Origin: an uncultured Ruminococcus sp.
GTDB taxonomy: Bacteria; Bacillota_A; Clostridia; Oscillospirales; Acutalibacteraceae
Direction of reading: 5' to 3'
Assembly: GCA_902798605.1 (NCBI GenBank)
Contig: CADBXH010000093.1
Location: forward strand, 1 to 12,980
DNA: 12,980 nt
Positions 1 to 7,171 of this stretch are shown here, in pieces. Position 1 is the first letter of the stretch; every line of letters starts with the position of its first letter. The translations under genes were made by a program, and so were the position numbers. The notes under the pieces are model-generated. The model saw only the letters and a list, made by a program, of their open reading frames with translations, was not told the DNA's origin and did not search any database.

Positions 1-1
1 C

Positions 2-2308
2 TATGACGTTGTTATCGTAAACAACAACCCCGAGACGGTATCCACCGACTTTGATACCGCCGACAGACTTTACTTTGAACCGCTCACAAACGAGGACGTT
101 ATGGGCATTATCAAGACAGAAAAGCCCTACGGCGTAGTTGTCGCGTTCGGCGGACAGACCGCTATCAAGCTCACCAAGTTTATGAGCGACAACGGCGTTA
201 GGATCCTCGGCACATCCTACGACGCCATTGATATGGCAGAGGACAGAGAGCGTTTTGACGAGCTGCTCGAAAAATACCACATCAAGCGCCCCAAGGGCGT
301 CACCGTTATGACTACCGAGGAAGCGCTTGAGGTCGCGGACAAGATCGGTTATCCCGTTCTGCTCCGTCCGTCTTATGTGCTCGGCGGTCAGAATATGATC
401 ATCGCCTTTAACGAGGCTGACGTCAGGGAGTATATGGCGATCATCCTCGCGCAGAATATCGAGAACCCGATCCTTATTGACAAGTACCTGCAGGGTACCG
501 AGATCGAGGTAGACGCTATCTGCGACGGAGAGGATATCCTCATCCCCGGAATCATGGAGCACGTTGAGCGCGCGGGCGTTCACTCGGGTGACTCTATCGC
601 GGTTTATCCCGCTTGGAATATCTCAGACAAAATGACAGACATTATCGTTGAGAGCTCGCGAAACCTCGCTATCGAGCTCAAGACAAAGGGTCTTGTAAAT
701 ATCCAGTACCTCATCTATGACGACGAGCTGTATGTTATCGAGGTAAACCCGCGTTCATCGCGTACTATCCCGTACATCAGCAAGGTAACGGGCGTACCTA
801 TGGTAGATCTCGCTACCCGCGCTATGTTTGACGAAAAGCTCAAGGATATGGGCTACGGCACTGGCCTTTACCGCAAGAGCCCCTACATCGCTGTTAAGGT
901 ACCTGTATTCAGCTTTGAAAAGCTCATCAATGTTGATAACCACCTCGGACCCGAGATGAAGTCAACGGGCGAGGTGCTCGGTATCGCGGGCTCGCTTGAA
1001 GAGGCGCTTTACAAGGGACTTATCGCCGCGGGCTATAAGATGACAAAGGACGGCGGCGTGTTCATCACCGTCCGTGATTCCGACAAGGTCGAGATCGGCG
1101 AGATCGCCAAGAAATACGCCGACCTCGGATTCAATATCTACGCCACGGAAGGCACTACCAAGGTGCTCAAAAAGTACGGTATCGACGCTACTGCGGTCAA
1201 GAAGATCCACGAGTGTGACGAGAACAACACCCTCACCCTGATCGAGTCGGGCAAGGTAAACTACGTTATCTCGACCTCGGCAAAGGGACGTATCCCATCG
1301 AGAGATTCGGTCAAGATCCGCCGTAAGACCGTTGAGCGCAACATTCCCTGCCTTACTTCTCTTGATACTGCAAACGCGCTTGCGGACTGCTTAAAGAGCC
1401 GTTTCTCATCACACAGCACCGAGCTTGTCGATATCAATAATATGAGAGAGACAAAGCAGAAGCTCAAATTCACAAAGATGCAGGGTATCGGCAACGACTA
1501 CATCTACTTCTCGACCTTTGAGCAGTGGATCAACAACCCCGAGGCGCTCGCGGTAAGGCTTTCCGACCGCCATTTCAGCATCGGCGGCGACGGCGTTATC
1601 CTTGTAGCTCCCTCAAAGGTTGCGGACGCTAAGATGAAGATGTACAACCGCGACGGCTCAGAGGGCAAGATGTGCGGCAACGGTATCCGCTGCGTCGGCA
1701 AGTTCCTCTACGACCACGGTATGATCGACATCAAGGAAAAGGACGAGATCACGATCGAGACCCTCAGCGGTATCAAGTCGCTCAAGGCATACACTCAGGA
1801 CGGCGAGGTAACGCGCCTGAGAGTCGATATGGGCAAGGCTATCCTTGATCCCAAGGAGATCCCCGTTGCTCTCGACGGCGACAAGGTCGTAAACAGAACA
1901 GTAACCATCGCGGGCAAGGAGTACAACATCACCTGCGTATCAATGGGTAACCCGCACTGCGTTGTATTCATGGACGGCGACGTTGACCACCTCGATCTCG
2001 AGAAGATCGGACCCGAGTTTGAGTTTGACAAGCTCTTCCCAGAGAGAGTCAACACCGAGTTCGTTTCTGTGCTCAACAACAATACGCTCAAAATGAGAGT
2101 TTGGGAGCGCGGTTCGGGAGAGACCTGGGCTTGCGGCACAGGCGCGTGCGCGGTCGCTGTAGCGGCTTGCGAGAACGGCTTCTGCAAGAAGGGCGAGGAC
2201 ATCAAGGTCAAGCTCATCGGCGGAGAACTCATAATCAACTACACCGACGACACCGTATATATGACCGGTAACGCCGAAAAGGTATTTGAGGGCGAAGTTG
2301 AGCTGTAA
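2..2308 (+). CDS. CarB (C-terminal half) - DapF fusion protein, 5' partial
   Basis: The frame is open from the window edge (TAT at 2-4), so the start lies upstream; 768 residues are visible. The first ~480 match the second half of carbamoyl-phosphate synthase large subunit, which makes carbamoyl phosphate for pyrimidines and arginine. Visible CarB marks are NNNPETVSTD at the edge, the ATP-grasp segments PSYVLGG, EVDAICDGE, MEHVERAGVHSGDS and EVNPRSSRT, then an MGS-like allosteric domain (about 1050-1400). After a short charged linker (near 1442-1465) a full diaminopimelate epimerase of ~280 residues begins at KLKFTKMQGIGNDY. It converts LL- to meso-diaminopimelate for lysine and peptidoglycan. 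Both catalytic cysteines are present: MCGNGIRC (Cys codon 1673-1675) and ERGSGETWACGTGACA (Cys codon 2132-2134). No stop, frameshift or clear internal ribosome binding site separates the halves. Family identities are secure; joint translation as one bifunctional protein is inferred. Confidence 0.93.
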   Translation, partial: YDVVIVNNNPETVSTDFDTADRLYFEPLTNEDVMGIIKTEKPYGVVVAFGGQTAIKLTKFMSDNGVRILGTSYDAIDMAEDRERFDELLEKYHIKRPKGVTVMTTEEALEVADKIGYPVLLRPSYVLGGQNMIIAFNEADVREYMAIILAQNIENPILIDKYLQGTEIEVDAICDGEDILIPGIMEHVERAGVHSGDSIAVYPAWNISDKMTDIIVESSRNLAIELKTKGLVNIQYLIYDDELYVIEVNPRSSRTIPYISKVTGVPMVDLATRAMFDEKLKDMGYGTGLYRKSPYIAVKVPVFSFEKLINVDNHLGPEMKSTGEVLGIAGSLEEALYKGLIAAGYKMTKDGGVFITVRDSDKVEIGEIAKKYADLGFNIYATEGTTKVLKKYGIDATAVKKIHECDENNTLTLIESGKVNYVISTSAKGRIPSRDSVKIRRKTVERNIPCLTSLDTANALADCLKSRFSSHSTELVDINNMRETKQKLKFTKMQGIGNDYIYFSTFEQWINNPEALAVRLSDRHFSIGGDGVILVAPSKVADAKMKMYNRDGSEGKMCGNGIRCVGKFLYDHGMIDIKEKDEITIETLSGIKSLKAYTQDGEVTRLRVDMGKAILDPKEIPVALDGDKVVNRTVTIAGKEYNITCVSMGNPHCVVFMDGDVDHLDLEKIGPEFEFDKLFPERVNTEFVSVLNNNTLKMRVWERGSGETWACGTGACAVAVAACENGFCKKGEDIKVKLIGGELIINYTDDTVYMTGNAEKVFEGEVEL

Positions 2309-2325
2309 TTAAATTAAAATATAAT

Positions 2326-2360
2326 AACGCCTGTTCCGGGTTTTGTTCGGAACAGGCGTT
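2326..2360. terminator. Bidirectional rho-independent terminator
   Basis: A perfect 13-bp inverted repeat (2326-2338 with 2348-2360) encloses a 9-nt loop, 17 bases after the carB-dapF stop. On the minus strand the hairpin is followed by a T-rich run (complement of 2309-2325), and on the plus strand by TGTTATTGT, which is weaker. It lies between the convergent carB-dapF gene and dockerin gene and probably ends both transcripts. Confidence 0.85.
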
Positions 2361-2398
2361 TGTTATTGTCTGATTCAACGGGCTGAAAACGCGCAGAG

Positions 2399-3088
2399 TC
2401 ACATCTGATTACTGAAGTCCGTTATCTTATTTGCCGCAAGCTTTTGAATTTCATTCGCGTCAAAAATATCAATAGCATTGTCGTTGTTTACATCTGCGGT
2501 ATTTAGCTGCAAATCGGTTAATTTTGCCTTGTCAACAGCGTATTTTTGAATAATAGTCGCGTCAAGAATATCAGCTGCTCCGTCGCCGTTGAGGTCTCCG
2601 GTGATCTTACCCTCGTTTTCTTTAAGCCATCTGTAGCTGTATATCGGGATCGTATTATAATGTTCCCATGTGTATATCCCGGAAAAAACCGCGGTATACT
2701 CAGCCGTGCTTTCATAGGAGTCGATGATCATAGTTTCTGTCTGGGCTCGCAGATCGGAAGAGAATACTACGGAGTATTTATGCGAGTCTATCAATTCGAT
2801 ACCGTGCTCATCAAGGTCATACCGCCATTTTGCGGAGTCCGTTTCCCCGGTCATAACGCTGTTCTTAGAACCCCATTTTACCACCGGTTTTTCGTCGGTC
2901 GCGTCGTAAAGATAAAGGTACATAGTATCAAAATCTCTGAAAGTATTACTGTCGATCATTATGTCTATATACTTGTGCTCGTCGGCAGGGACCTCCGACG
3001 CGGAGACTTCCAAGCTCGCCGTAAAAGCTGAAAGAACAGCGGAAACAGCAAGAGCTGCGGAGATCAGTTTTTTGATTTTTTGTTTCAT
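2399..3088 (-). CDS. Secreted dockerin protein with a sigma-ectodomain-like module
   Basis: A 229-residue exported protein. The ATG at 3088 is preferred because AAAGGA lies 8 bases before it; the ATG at 3097 overlaps that site. Residues 1-30 are a signal peptide (KQKIKK, hydrophobic core, VSA cleavage site). Residues ~36-160 form a module I cannot assign, rich in aromatic residues and probably beta-stranded. Residues 164-223 are a type I dockerin with two Ca-binding loops: D165/N167/D169/D173/D176 and D199/N201/D203/D207/D210, each followed by an IQK helix. Dockerins bind cohesins on scaffoldins or the cell surface, so the protein probably joins a cellulosome- or amylosome-like assembly. No glycosidase or CBM motif is seen. 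The module resembles the C-terminal domain of the sigma factor encoded 27 bases upstream, with which it is probably co-transcribed. Confidence 0.9.
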   Translation of the reverse strand: MKQKIKKLISAALAVSAVLSAFTASLEVSASEVPADEHKYIDIMIDSNTFRDFDTMYLYLYDATDEKPVVKWGSKNSVMTGETDSAKWRYDLDEHGIELIDSHKYSVVFSSDLRAQTETMIIDSYESTAEYTAVFSGIYTWEHYNTIPIYSYRWLKENEGKITGDLNGDGAADILDATIIQKYAVDKAKLTDLQLNTADVNNDNAIDIFDANEIQKLAANKITDFSNQM

Positions 3089-3115
3089 AAATAACATCCT
3101 TTCATAAATAATATT

Positions 3116-4592
3116 TTAAGTCCACTTGTAAAGCGGATAATTTGCGCCTGTAATATCGTCGTGTATATATCTGCCCGTGGAAACGGCTTTGTACTCCTTT
3201 GAGATATCGAACAAGTCGATCGTCAGCGGTGCAGCAGCCGCTCCCGTATCGTCATAAAAGGTTATGCTGTACTTTCTGCCGGCGTACATAACGACCTTTT
3301 CATATTGCTTATCAAATTCAAATCTCCAAGTATCCGAGCTGCCGACTTGCTTCAAAGGAGCGCGCCTTATAACAAGGTATCCATTAGATTCGTCGTAGAT
3401 TTCGCAGAAGAATTTTTGGTTGCCGTTGCTAAAATCCTTTTTATTTACCGTGATGTTGAAGGTAGCCGTGATTTTTTCGTCAGGTTCTGTAGGCTCGGTT
3501 ACGGCGGGCGTTGGTTTTTCGGCGGTGCGAGGTGCATTTGGAACGTTCGCCGGGGCAGAATTTTCCTCCTTTTGAGGCGGTTCTGTGATTTCATTTTTTT
3601 GTTCGGTATTATTTTTGATTTTCGGGACTGAGACTGTGGTATGAGTTTCAGCATCCGGTTCGATCTTTTGTGTTTCGGTGGTTTGCTGTACATTGTGGGT
3701 GGTTTGCTGTTCATTGTGATTGATCGCCGCGGATGTTGTTGCTTGAACAGGTTTAGTCGTGCCTCCGCCCGATGAACCGAGATTCGCCGCGGTACCGACG
3801 ACCCCGGCTATCGCCAAGCAAGCCGCTCCGGCGATCACAGCCTTTATCGGGATCGTGCTCGCCGCAGTCGCCGCGGGAGCGGGATTTACCGAAGCCAGCT
3901 TTACCTCTCCCGATTTAGCAACATAGGGTATGAGGATACCCTGCTGCTGTTCCGCGCCCTCGATCAGGCTGAACGACAGGAGCGACATAGGCGGTATCGC
4001 GCATGAAGCAAGGGCAGAGCTGCCGTGCTGTTCAAGGTATTTCTTCATTGTCTTGCGCGCCGAATATAATCGGCTTTTGACGGTGTTTTCGTTTACCTCT
4101 AAGATGTCGGCGATTTGCCTTACGCTCATTTGATTAAAGTAGAACATCATCACGCTTTCACGCAAAAGCTGCGGCAATGCTTTGACCGCTTCTCTTACCA
4201 AGGCGCAAACCTCTTTGCTTTCCGCGGCTTTGGACGGGCAAATCTGATCGCTGCAGTCGGCGAGCTCCCAAGTGCCGTCATCCAAGCTGATGTTGTCCTT
4301 CGAGCGGGTGAGCTTTGTTTTACAGTGATTTGCGGTCACTGTTTTGATCCAACCCAAAAATGCCTTGGGATCTTCAAGCGAATCTATTTTTTTTCAGCAT
4401 AGTAAGCAGAATATCCTGAACCGCGTCCTTCGCCTGTTCTTCGTCGCCCAATATGGTAAGACTGTAGTAATTAATATATCCGCTTATCATATTGACGACT
4501 TCATCCAGCGCTTTTTGGTTGCCGCGTTTTGCTTTTTCAACCAGACGCGTTAGCTTTGAGTTGTCTATTTTATATTTTGGTTGCTTGCTCAT
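3116..4592 (-). pseudogene. Membrane-anchored ECF sigma factor with extracytoplasmic domain, frameshifted
   Basis: Two minus-strand frames together make one protein of about 491 residues. The first (from ATG 4592) gives sigma region 2: GNQKALDEVV, then GDEEQAKDAVQDILLTMLKK. It hits a stop four codons after an A8 run (plus-strand T8 at 4387-4394). Removing one A restores the frame into IDSLEDPKAFLGWIKTV and the rest. In the rejoined protein, region 4 lies at ~130-190 (LPQLLRESVMMFYF, QIADILEVNENTVKSRLYSAR), a membrane helix at ~248-270, a Pro/Thr/Gln/Glu-rich linker at ~274-371 and an extracytoplasmic domain at ~373-490. The role would be to direct RNA polymerase to target promoters, with the outer domain sensing a signal. 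No anti-sigma gene is adjacent. The ATG at 4592 follows AAGGGG by 13 bases; the ATG at 4628 has no ribosome binding site. The indel may be a sequence error, slippage or decay. Confidence 0.85.
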
Positions 4593-4685
4593 AATGCTTT
4601 CACTTGCCCCTTGTTTTACCCTGTTCATTAAAAAGGACTCATAAACCGGAAAAAGGTTTGATGGTTTTTAAAATTTTTTTTATAA

Positions 4686-4713
4686 TATCACAATAATTAT
4701 ATCACAATAATTA
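4686..4713. repeat. Two perfect 14-bp tandem repeats over the sigma promoter
   Basis: TATCACAATAATTA occurs twice head to tail (4686-4699 and 4700-4713). The copies cover the -10 box, part of the spacer and the start of the transcript of the sigma factor gene. This placement fits an operator or autoregulatory site, though the AT-richness means chance duplication is possible. Confidence 0.6.
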
Positions 4714-4724
4714 AAAAATGTCTA
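4696..4724 (-). promoter_or_regulatory. Sigma-A promoter of the sigma factor gene
   Basis: Read on the minus strand, TAGACA (4724-4719) is followed by a 17-base spacer and a perfect TATAAT (4701-4696), about 104 bases before the chosen ATG. The region between the -10 and the start codon is very AT-rich. Spacing and match to consensus are good. Confidence 0.75.
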
Positions 4725-4768
4725 TTGCAAAGGCTCGGATTTACATTGGTGGCGACTTATATCATCGC

Positions 4769-4797
4769 TTGAAATAAACGCGATTATGTAGTATAAT
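4769..4797 (+). promoter_or_regulatory. Promoter for the DUF951-prfA operon
   Basis: TTGAAA (4769-4774), a 17-base spacer and TATAAT (4792-4797) form a near-consensus promoter. Transcription would begin near 4804, giving a leader of about 25 bases before the TTG start at 4830. It points away from the sigma gene promoter, with about 45 bases between the two -35 boxes. Confidence 0.8.
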
Positions 4798-4829
4798 ATA
4801 ATCTGTATAGCTATGAAGAGGTGTTTTTC

Positions 4830-5009
4830 TTGGAAATAAGCGTCAATGATAAAATAGAAATGAAAAAGCAGCACCCCTGCGGCGGAAAGGTTTTTACCGT
4901 CCTGCGCGCGGGTATGGATTTTAAGATACGCTGCGATAAGTGTGGGCGCGAGGTTATGGTTCCGCGCCAAAAAATCGAGAAAAACATAAAACGTATTATT
5001 GTGGAGTAA
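4830..5009 (+). CDS. DUF951-like small Cys-containing protein
   Basis: A 59-residue protein of the DUF951 type, function unknown. The TTG at 4830 is chosen because AGAGGTG (4817-4823) sits 6 bases before it and the resulting N-terminus (MEISVNDKIEMKKQHPCGG) fits the family pattern of a short acidic strand followed by KKxHPCG. The GTG at 4821 lies within that ribosome binding site. Cys17 (HPCGG), Cys35 and Cys38 (CDKCG) with His15 could make a small zinc site; R40-R46 (REVMVPR) is the typical basic ending. It is directly upstream of prfA, 3 bases before the first of two adjacent ATGs, so the two are almost certainly co-transcribed and possibly translationally coupled. The position suggests a link to translation, but nothing visible proves a role. 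The family assignment is from recalled pattern, not a search. Confidence 0.82.
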   Translation: MEISVNDKIEMKKQHPCGGKVFTVLRAGMDFKIRCDKCGREVMVPRQKIEKNIKRIIVE

Positions 5010-5012
5010 ATG

Positions 5013-6092
5013 ATGTTTGAAAAAATAGAGATTTTTGACAAGAGGTATTCCGAGCTCAACTCGCGGCTTTACGAGCCGTCGGTCGCCTCAGACCCCGAGG
5101 AATATCAAAAGATAATGAAAGAGATCAAGTCTATCGAGGAGCTTGTGCTGACCTACCGCGACTACAAGGCGGCGGTTCAGTCCGAGAAAGAAAGCCTCGA
5201 TATTTTAGAGGATTCGTCCGCCGACCCCGAATTTAAGGAGCTCGCGCAGGCCGAGCTTGAAGAGGCAAAGGAGAATATCGAAAAGCTCTCCGAGGAGCTG
5301 AAGATTCTGCTTTTGCCAAAGGATCCCAACGACGAGCGCAACGTTATCATCGAGATACGCGGCGGCGCCGGCGGAGAGGAATCTGCGCTGTTCTCTGCGG
5401 TGCTATTCAGAATGTACTCTATGTACGCCGAAAAACGCGGCTACAAGGTAGAGGTCATCAACGCCAGCGAGACCGAGCTCGGCGGCTACAAAGAGATCTC
5501 ATTTATGATAAACGGCGAGGGCGCGTACTCGCGCTTTAAGTACGAAAGCGGAGTCCACCGCGTTCAGCGCGTGCCCGAGACCGAGAGCCAAGGCAGAGTT
5601 CACACCTCTACCACCACTGTCGCGGTTTTGCCCGAGGCAGAGGACGTAGAGCTTGAGATCGACCCCAAGGATCTAAAAATAGACACCTTCCGTTCAAGCG
5701 GCGCGGGCGGTCAGCATATCAACAAAACGAGCTCCGCTATCCGCATAACCCACCTGCCGACGGGCACTGTCGTGGAATGTCAGGACGAGCGCAGCCAGTA
5801 CAAGAACAAGGACAAGGCGCTTAAAGTTCTCAAAAGCCGTCTGCTGAAGGAAAAGCAGGATAAGCAGGCTAATGAGATCGCCGAAAGCCGCAAATCTCAG
5901 GTCGGCACGGGCGACAGATCGGAGCGAATCCGCACCTACAACTATCCGCAGGGCAGACTGACCGATCACAGGATAGGGCTTACTCTGTACAAGTTAGAGG
6001 ATATTTTGGACGGCAATCTCGACGAAGTGATCGATGCGCTGATAACCGCAGACAGAGCAGAAAAGCTGAAAGAGAGCATGGAAAAAAATTGA
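5013..6092 (+). CDS. prfA: Peptide chain release factor 1 (RF1)
   Basis: RF1 recognises UAA and UAG in the ribosomal A site and triggers peptidyl-tRNA hydrolysis. The protein is 359 residues from the second of two tandem ATGs (5010 and 5013). The second is 6 bases from GTGGAG (5001-5006) and gives the usual MFEK start; the first is only 3 bases away. The stop-codon reading motif PET is at residues 188-190 (an RF1-type PxT, not the SPF of RF2). The catalytic GGQ is at 232-234 in [12 protein letters not shown], followed by the conserved ITHLPTG and CQDERSQ segments and [16 protein letters not shown]. Length and motif positions agree with E. coli RF1. The usual partner prmC, which methylates the GGQ glutamine, is not beside it. 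Confidence 0.97.
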   Translation: MFEKIEIFDKRYSELNSRLYEPSVASDPEEYQKIMKEIKSIEELVLTYRDYKAAVQSEKESLDILEDSSADPEFKELAQAELEEAKENIEKLSEELKILLLPKDPNDERNVIIEIRGGAGGEESALFSAVLFRMYSMYAEKRGYKVEVINASETELGGYKEISFMINGEGAYSRFKYESGVHRVQRVPETESQGRVHTSTTTVAVLPEAEDVELEIDPKDLKIDTFRSSGAGGQHINKTSSAIRITHLPTGTVVECQDERSQYKNKDKALKVLKSRLLKEKQDKQANEIAESRKSQVGTGDRSERIRTYNYPQGRLTDHRIGLTLYKLEDILDGNLDEVIDALITADRAEKLKESMEKN

Positions 6093-6096
6093 TAAA

Positions 6097-6146
6097 TGTA
6101 GGGGCGTGCATTGCACGCCCGCGGGCGACCAATGGTCGCCCCTACA
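6097..6146. repeat. Compound palindromic intergenic repeat (REP/MITE-like)
   Basis: A 50-bp element lies between prfA and sua5. The ends TGTAGGGGCG (6097-6106) and CGCCCCTACA (6137-6146) are perfect inverted repeats. Inside are two hairpins, each with 9-bp arms and a 1-nt centre (6102-6120 and 6123-6141), joined by the palindrome GCCCGCGGGC (6117-6126). From general knowledge, closely similar GTAGGGGCG...CGCCCCTAC elements are scattered between genes in many gut Clostridia. It starts 4 bases after the prfA stop and could form a transcript-stabilising hairpin, or be a mobile-derived remnant. Confidence 0.85.
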
Positions 6147-6162
6147 ATAGGATTTGATATCA

Positions 6163-7171
6163 ATGAACACACTTAAACTGAGCAATACGCCTGACAATAT
6201 AATAATCGCTGCCGGAGTGCTCAAAAGGGGCGGACTTGTCGCTTGCCGCCGACGCTCTCAACGGCAGAGCGGTTGCAAAAATTTTTAAGGCAAAGGGCAG
6301 ACCCGCCGACAATCCCTTGATTGTCCACATAGCGGATTTTGAGGATATAAAGCGTTTTAAGCTGGTGCGGGAGATCCCCGAATCGGCGAAAAAACTCGCA
6401 AAATCCTTTTGGCCGGGACCTCTCACTATCATTATGAAAAAGGGAAAAACCATCCCCGATGAGGTCTCCGCAGGGCTCGATACCGTCGCTATAAGACTCC
6501 CGAGCCATCCGTCGGCACGCTCTATAATCAGCGCGGCAAATACCCCTCTTGCGGCGCCGTCAGCCAATCTTTCGGGCTCGCCGAGCCCGACCACCGCGCA
6601 GCACGTCCTTAACGATATGGATGGCAGGATCGACGCGGTTTTTGACGGCGGAGCCTGCGCTGTCGGAGTAGAGAGCACTGTGCTCACCCTTGCCGAGGAA
6701 ACGCCGAGGCTTTTGCGCCCGGGAAAGGTAACGCTTGAAGAATTACAAGAGGTTTTGGGAGAAGTCAGGCTCGACCCCGCGGTTTTGAGCAAGCTTAAAG
6801 AAGGGCAAAAAGCCGCAAGCCCCGGTATGAAGTACAAGCACTACGCGCCGAGGGCGAACGTGATTTTGCTGAAATGCAGCGACGATGAATTTATTTCTCA
6901 CGTCAACCGCAACAGCGGCGGCGGAGTAGCGGCGCTTTGCTGCGACGAGGATACGGAAAAACTAAACGCCAAGTATATTTCGCTCGGTAAGCGAAATGAT
7001 TACGAGGCGCACGCGCACAGGCTTTTTGACAGCCTGCGCAGGATAGACGGCTACGGCGACATCCACACGGTCTACACGCGCCTGCCGTCAACCGACGGTG
7101 TGGGGCTGGCGGTTTATAACCGGCTTATACGCGCCGCGGGATTTGAGGTGATCGATCTTGAAAAGAGTTAG
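6163..7171 (+). pseudogene. Sua5/YwlC L-threonylcarbamoyladenylate synthase, frame-broken
   Basis: Sua5 makes threonylcarbamoyl-AMP from threonine, bicarbonate and ATP, the first step of tRNA t6A37 synthesis. From ATG 6163 (AGGA 10 bases before it) the frame reads MNTLKLSNTPDNIIIAAGVL and ends GGLVA as expected, then goes out of frame and stops. The rest continues one frame over from about 6239: ADALNGRAVAKIFKAKGRPADNPL, FWPGPLTI, VAIRLPSHP, PLAAPSANLSG, then the SPGMKYKHYAP linker and a C-terminal Sua5 domain up to the stop at 7169-7171. The highly conserved PTETVYGL stretch is missing. The junction fits a 26-nt deletion between two GCTT copies near 6240. A TTG at 6236 has AAAGGGG 5 bases upstream and could start a shortened protein of 311 residues, but that product lacks part of the active site. 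Its end overlaps coaE by 14 bases. Confidence 0.85.

Noticed and set aside
1795..2238. 147-codon minus-strand frame inside the DapF part
   Set aside because: Low-complexity serine/threonine/proline translation with no motifs, opposite a strong coding frame.
1442..2308. A separate dapF gene starting at the internal ATG at 1442 or 1478
   Set aside because: No ribosome binding site at proper distance from either ATG and no stop codon after carB; the frame is continuous. Internal initiation cannot be excluded, but the fusion is the simpler reading.
2546..3031. 161-codon plus-strand frame opposite the dockerin gene
   Set aside because: The minus strand encodes a clear signal peptide and dockerin; the plus-strand translation has no recognisable features.
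3116..4357. Independent 413-residue protein starting at the TTG at 4357
   Set aside because: The TTG has no ribosome binding site and falls in the middle of sigma region 2; it only reflects the frame change at the A8 run.
4592..4628. Sigma factor start at ATG 4628
   Set aside because: No ribosome binding site precedes it, whereas AAGGGG precedes the ATG at 4592 (13 bases, somewhat long).
6160..6837. 225-codon minus-strand frame opposite sua5
   Set aside because: Its serine/alanine-rich composition is typical of an antisense shadow, and the plus strand carries clear Sua5 motifs.
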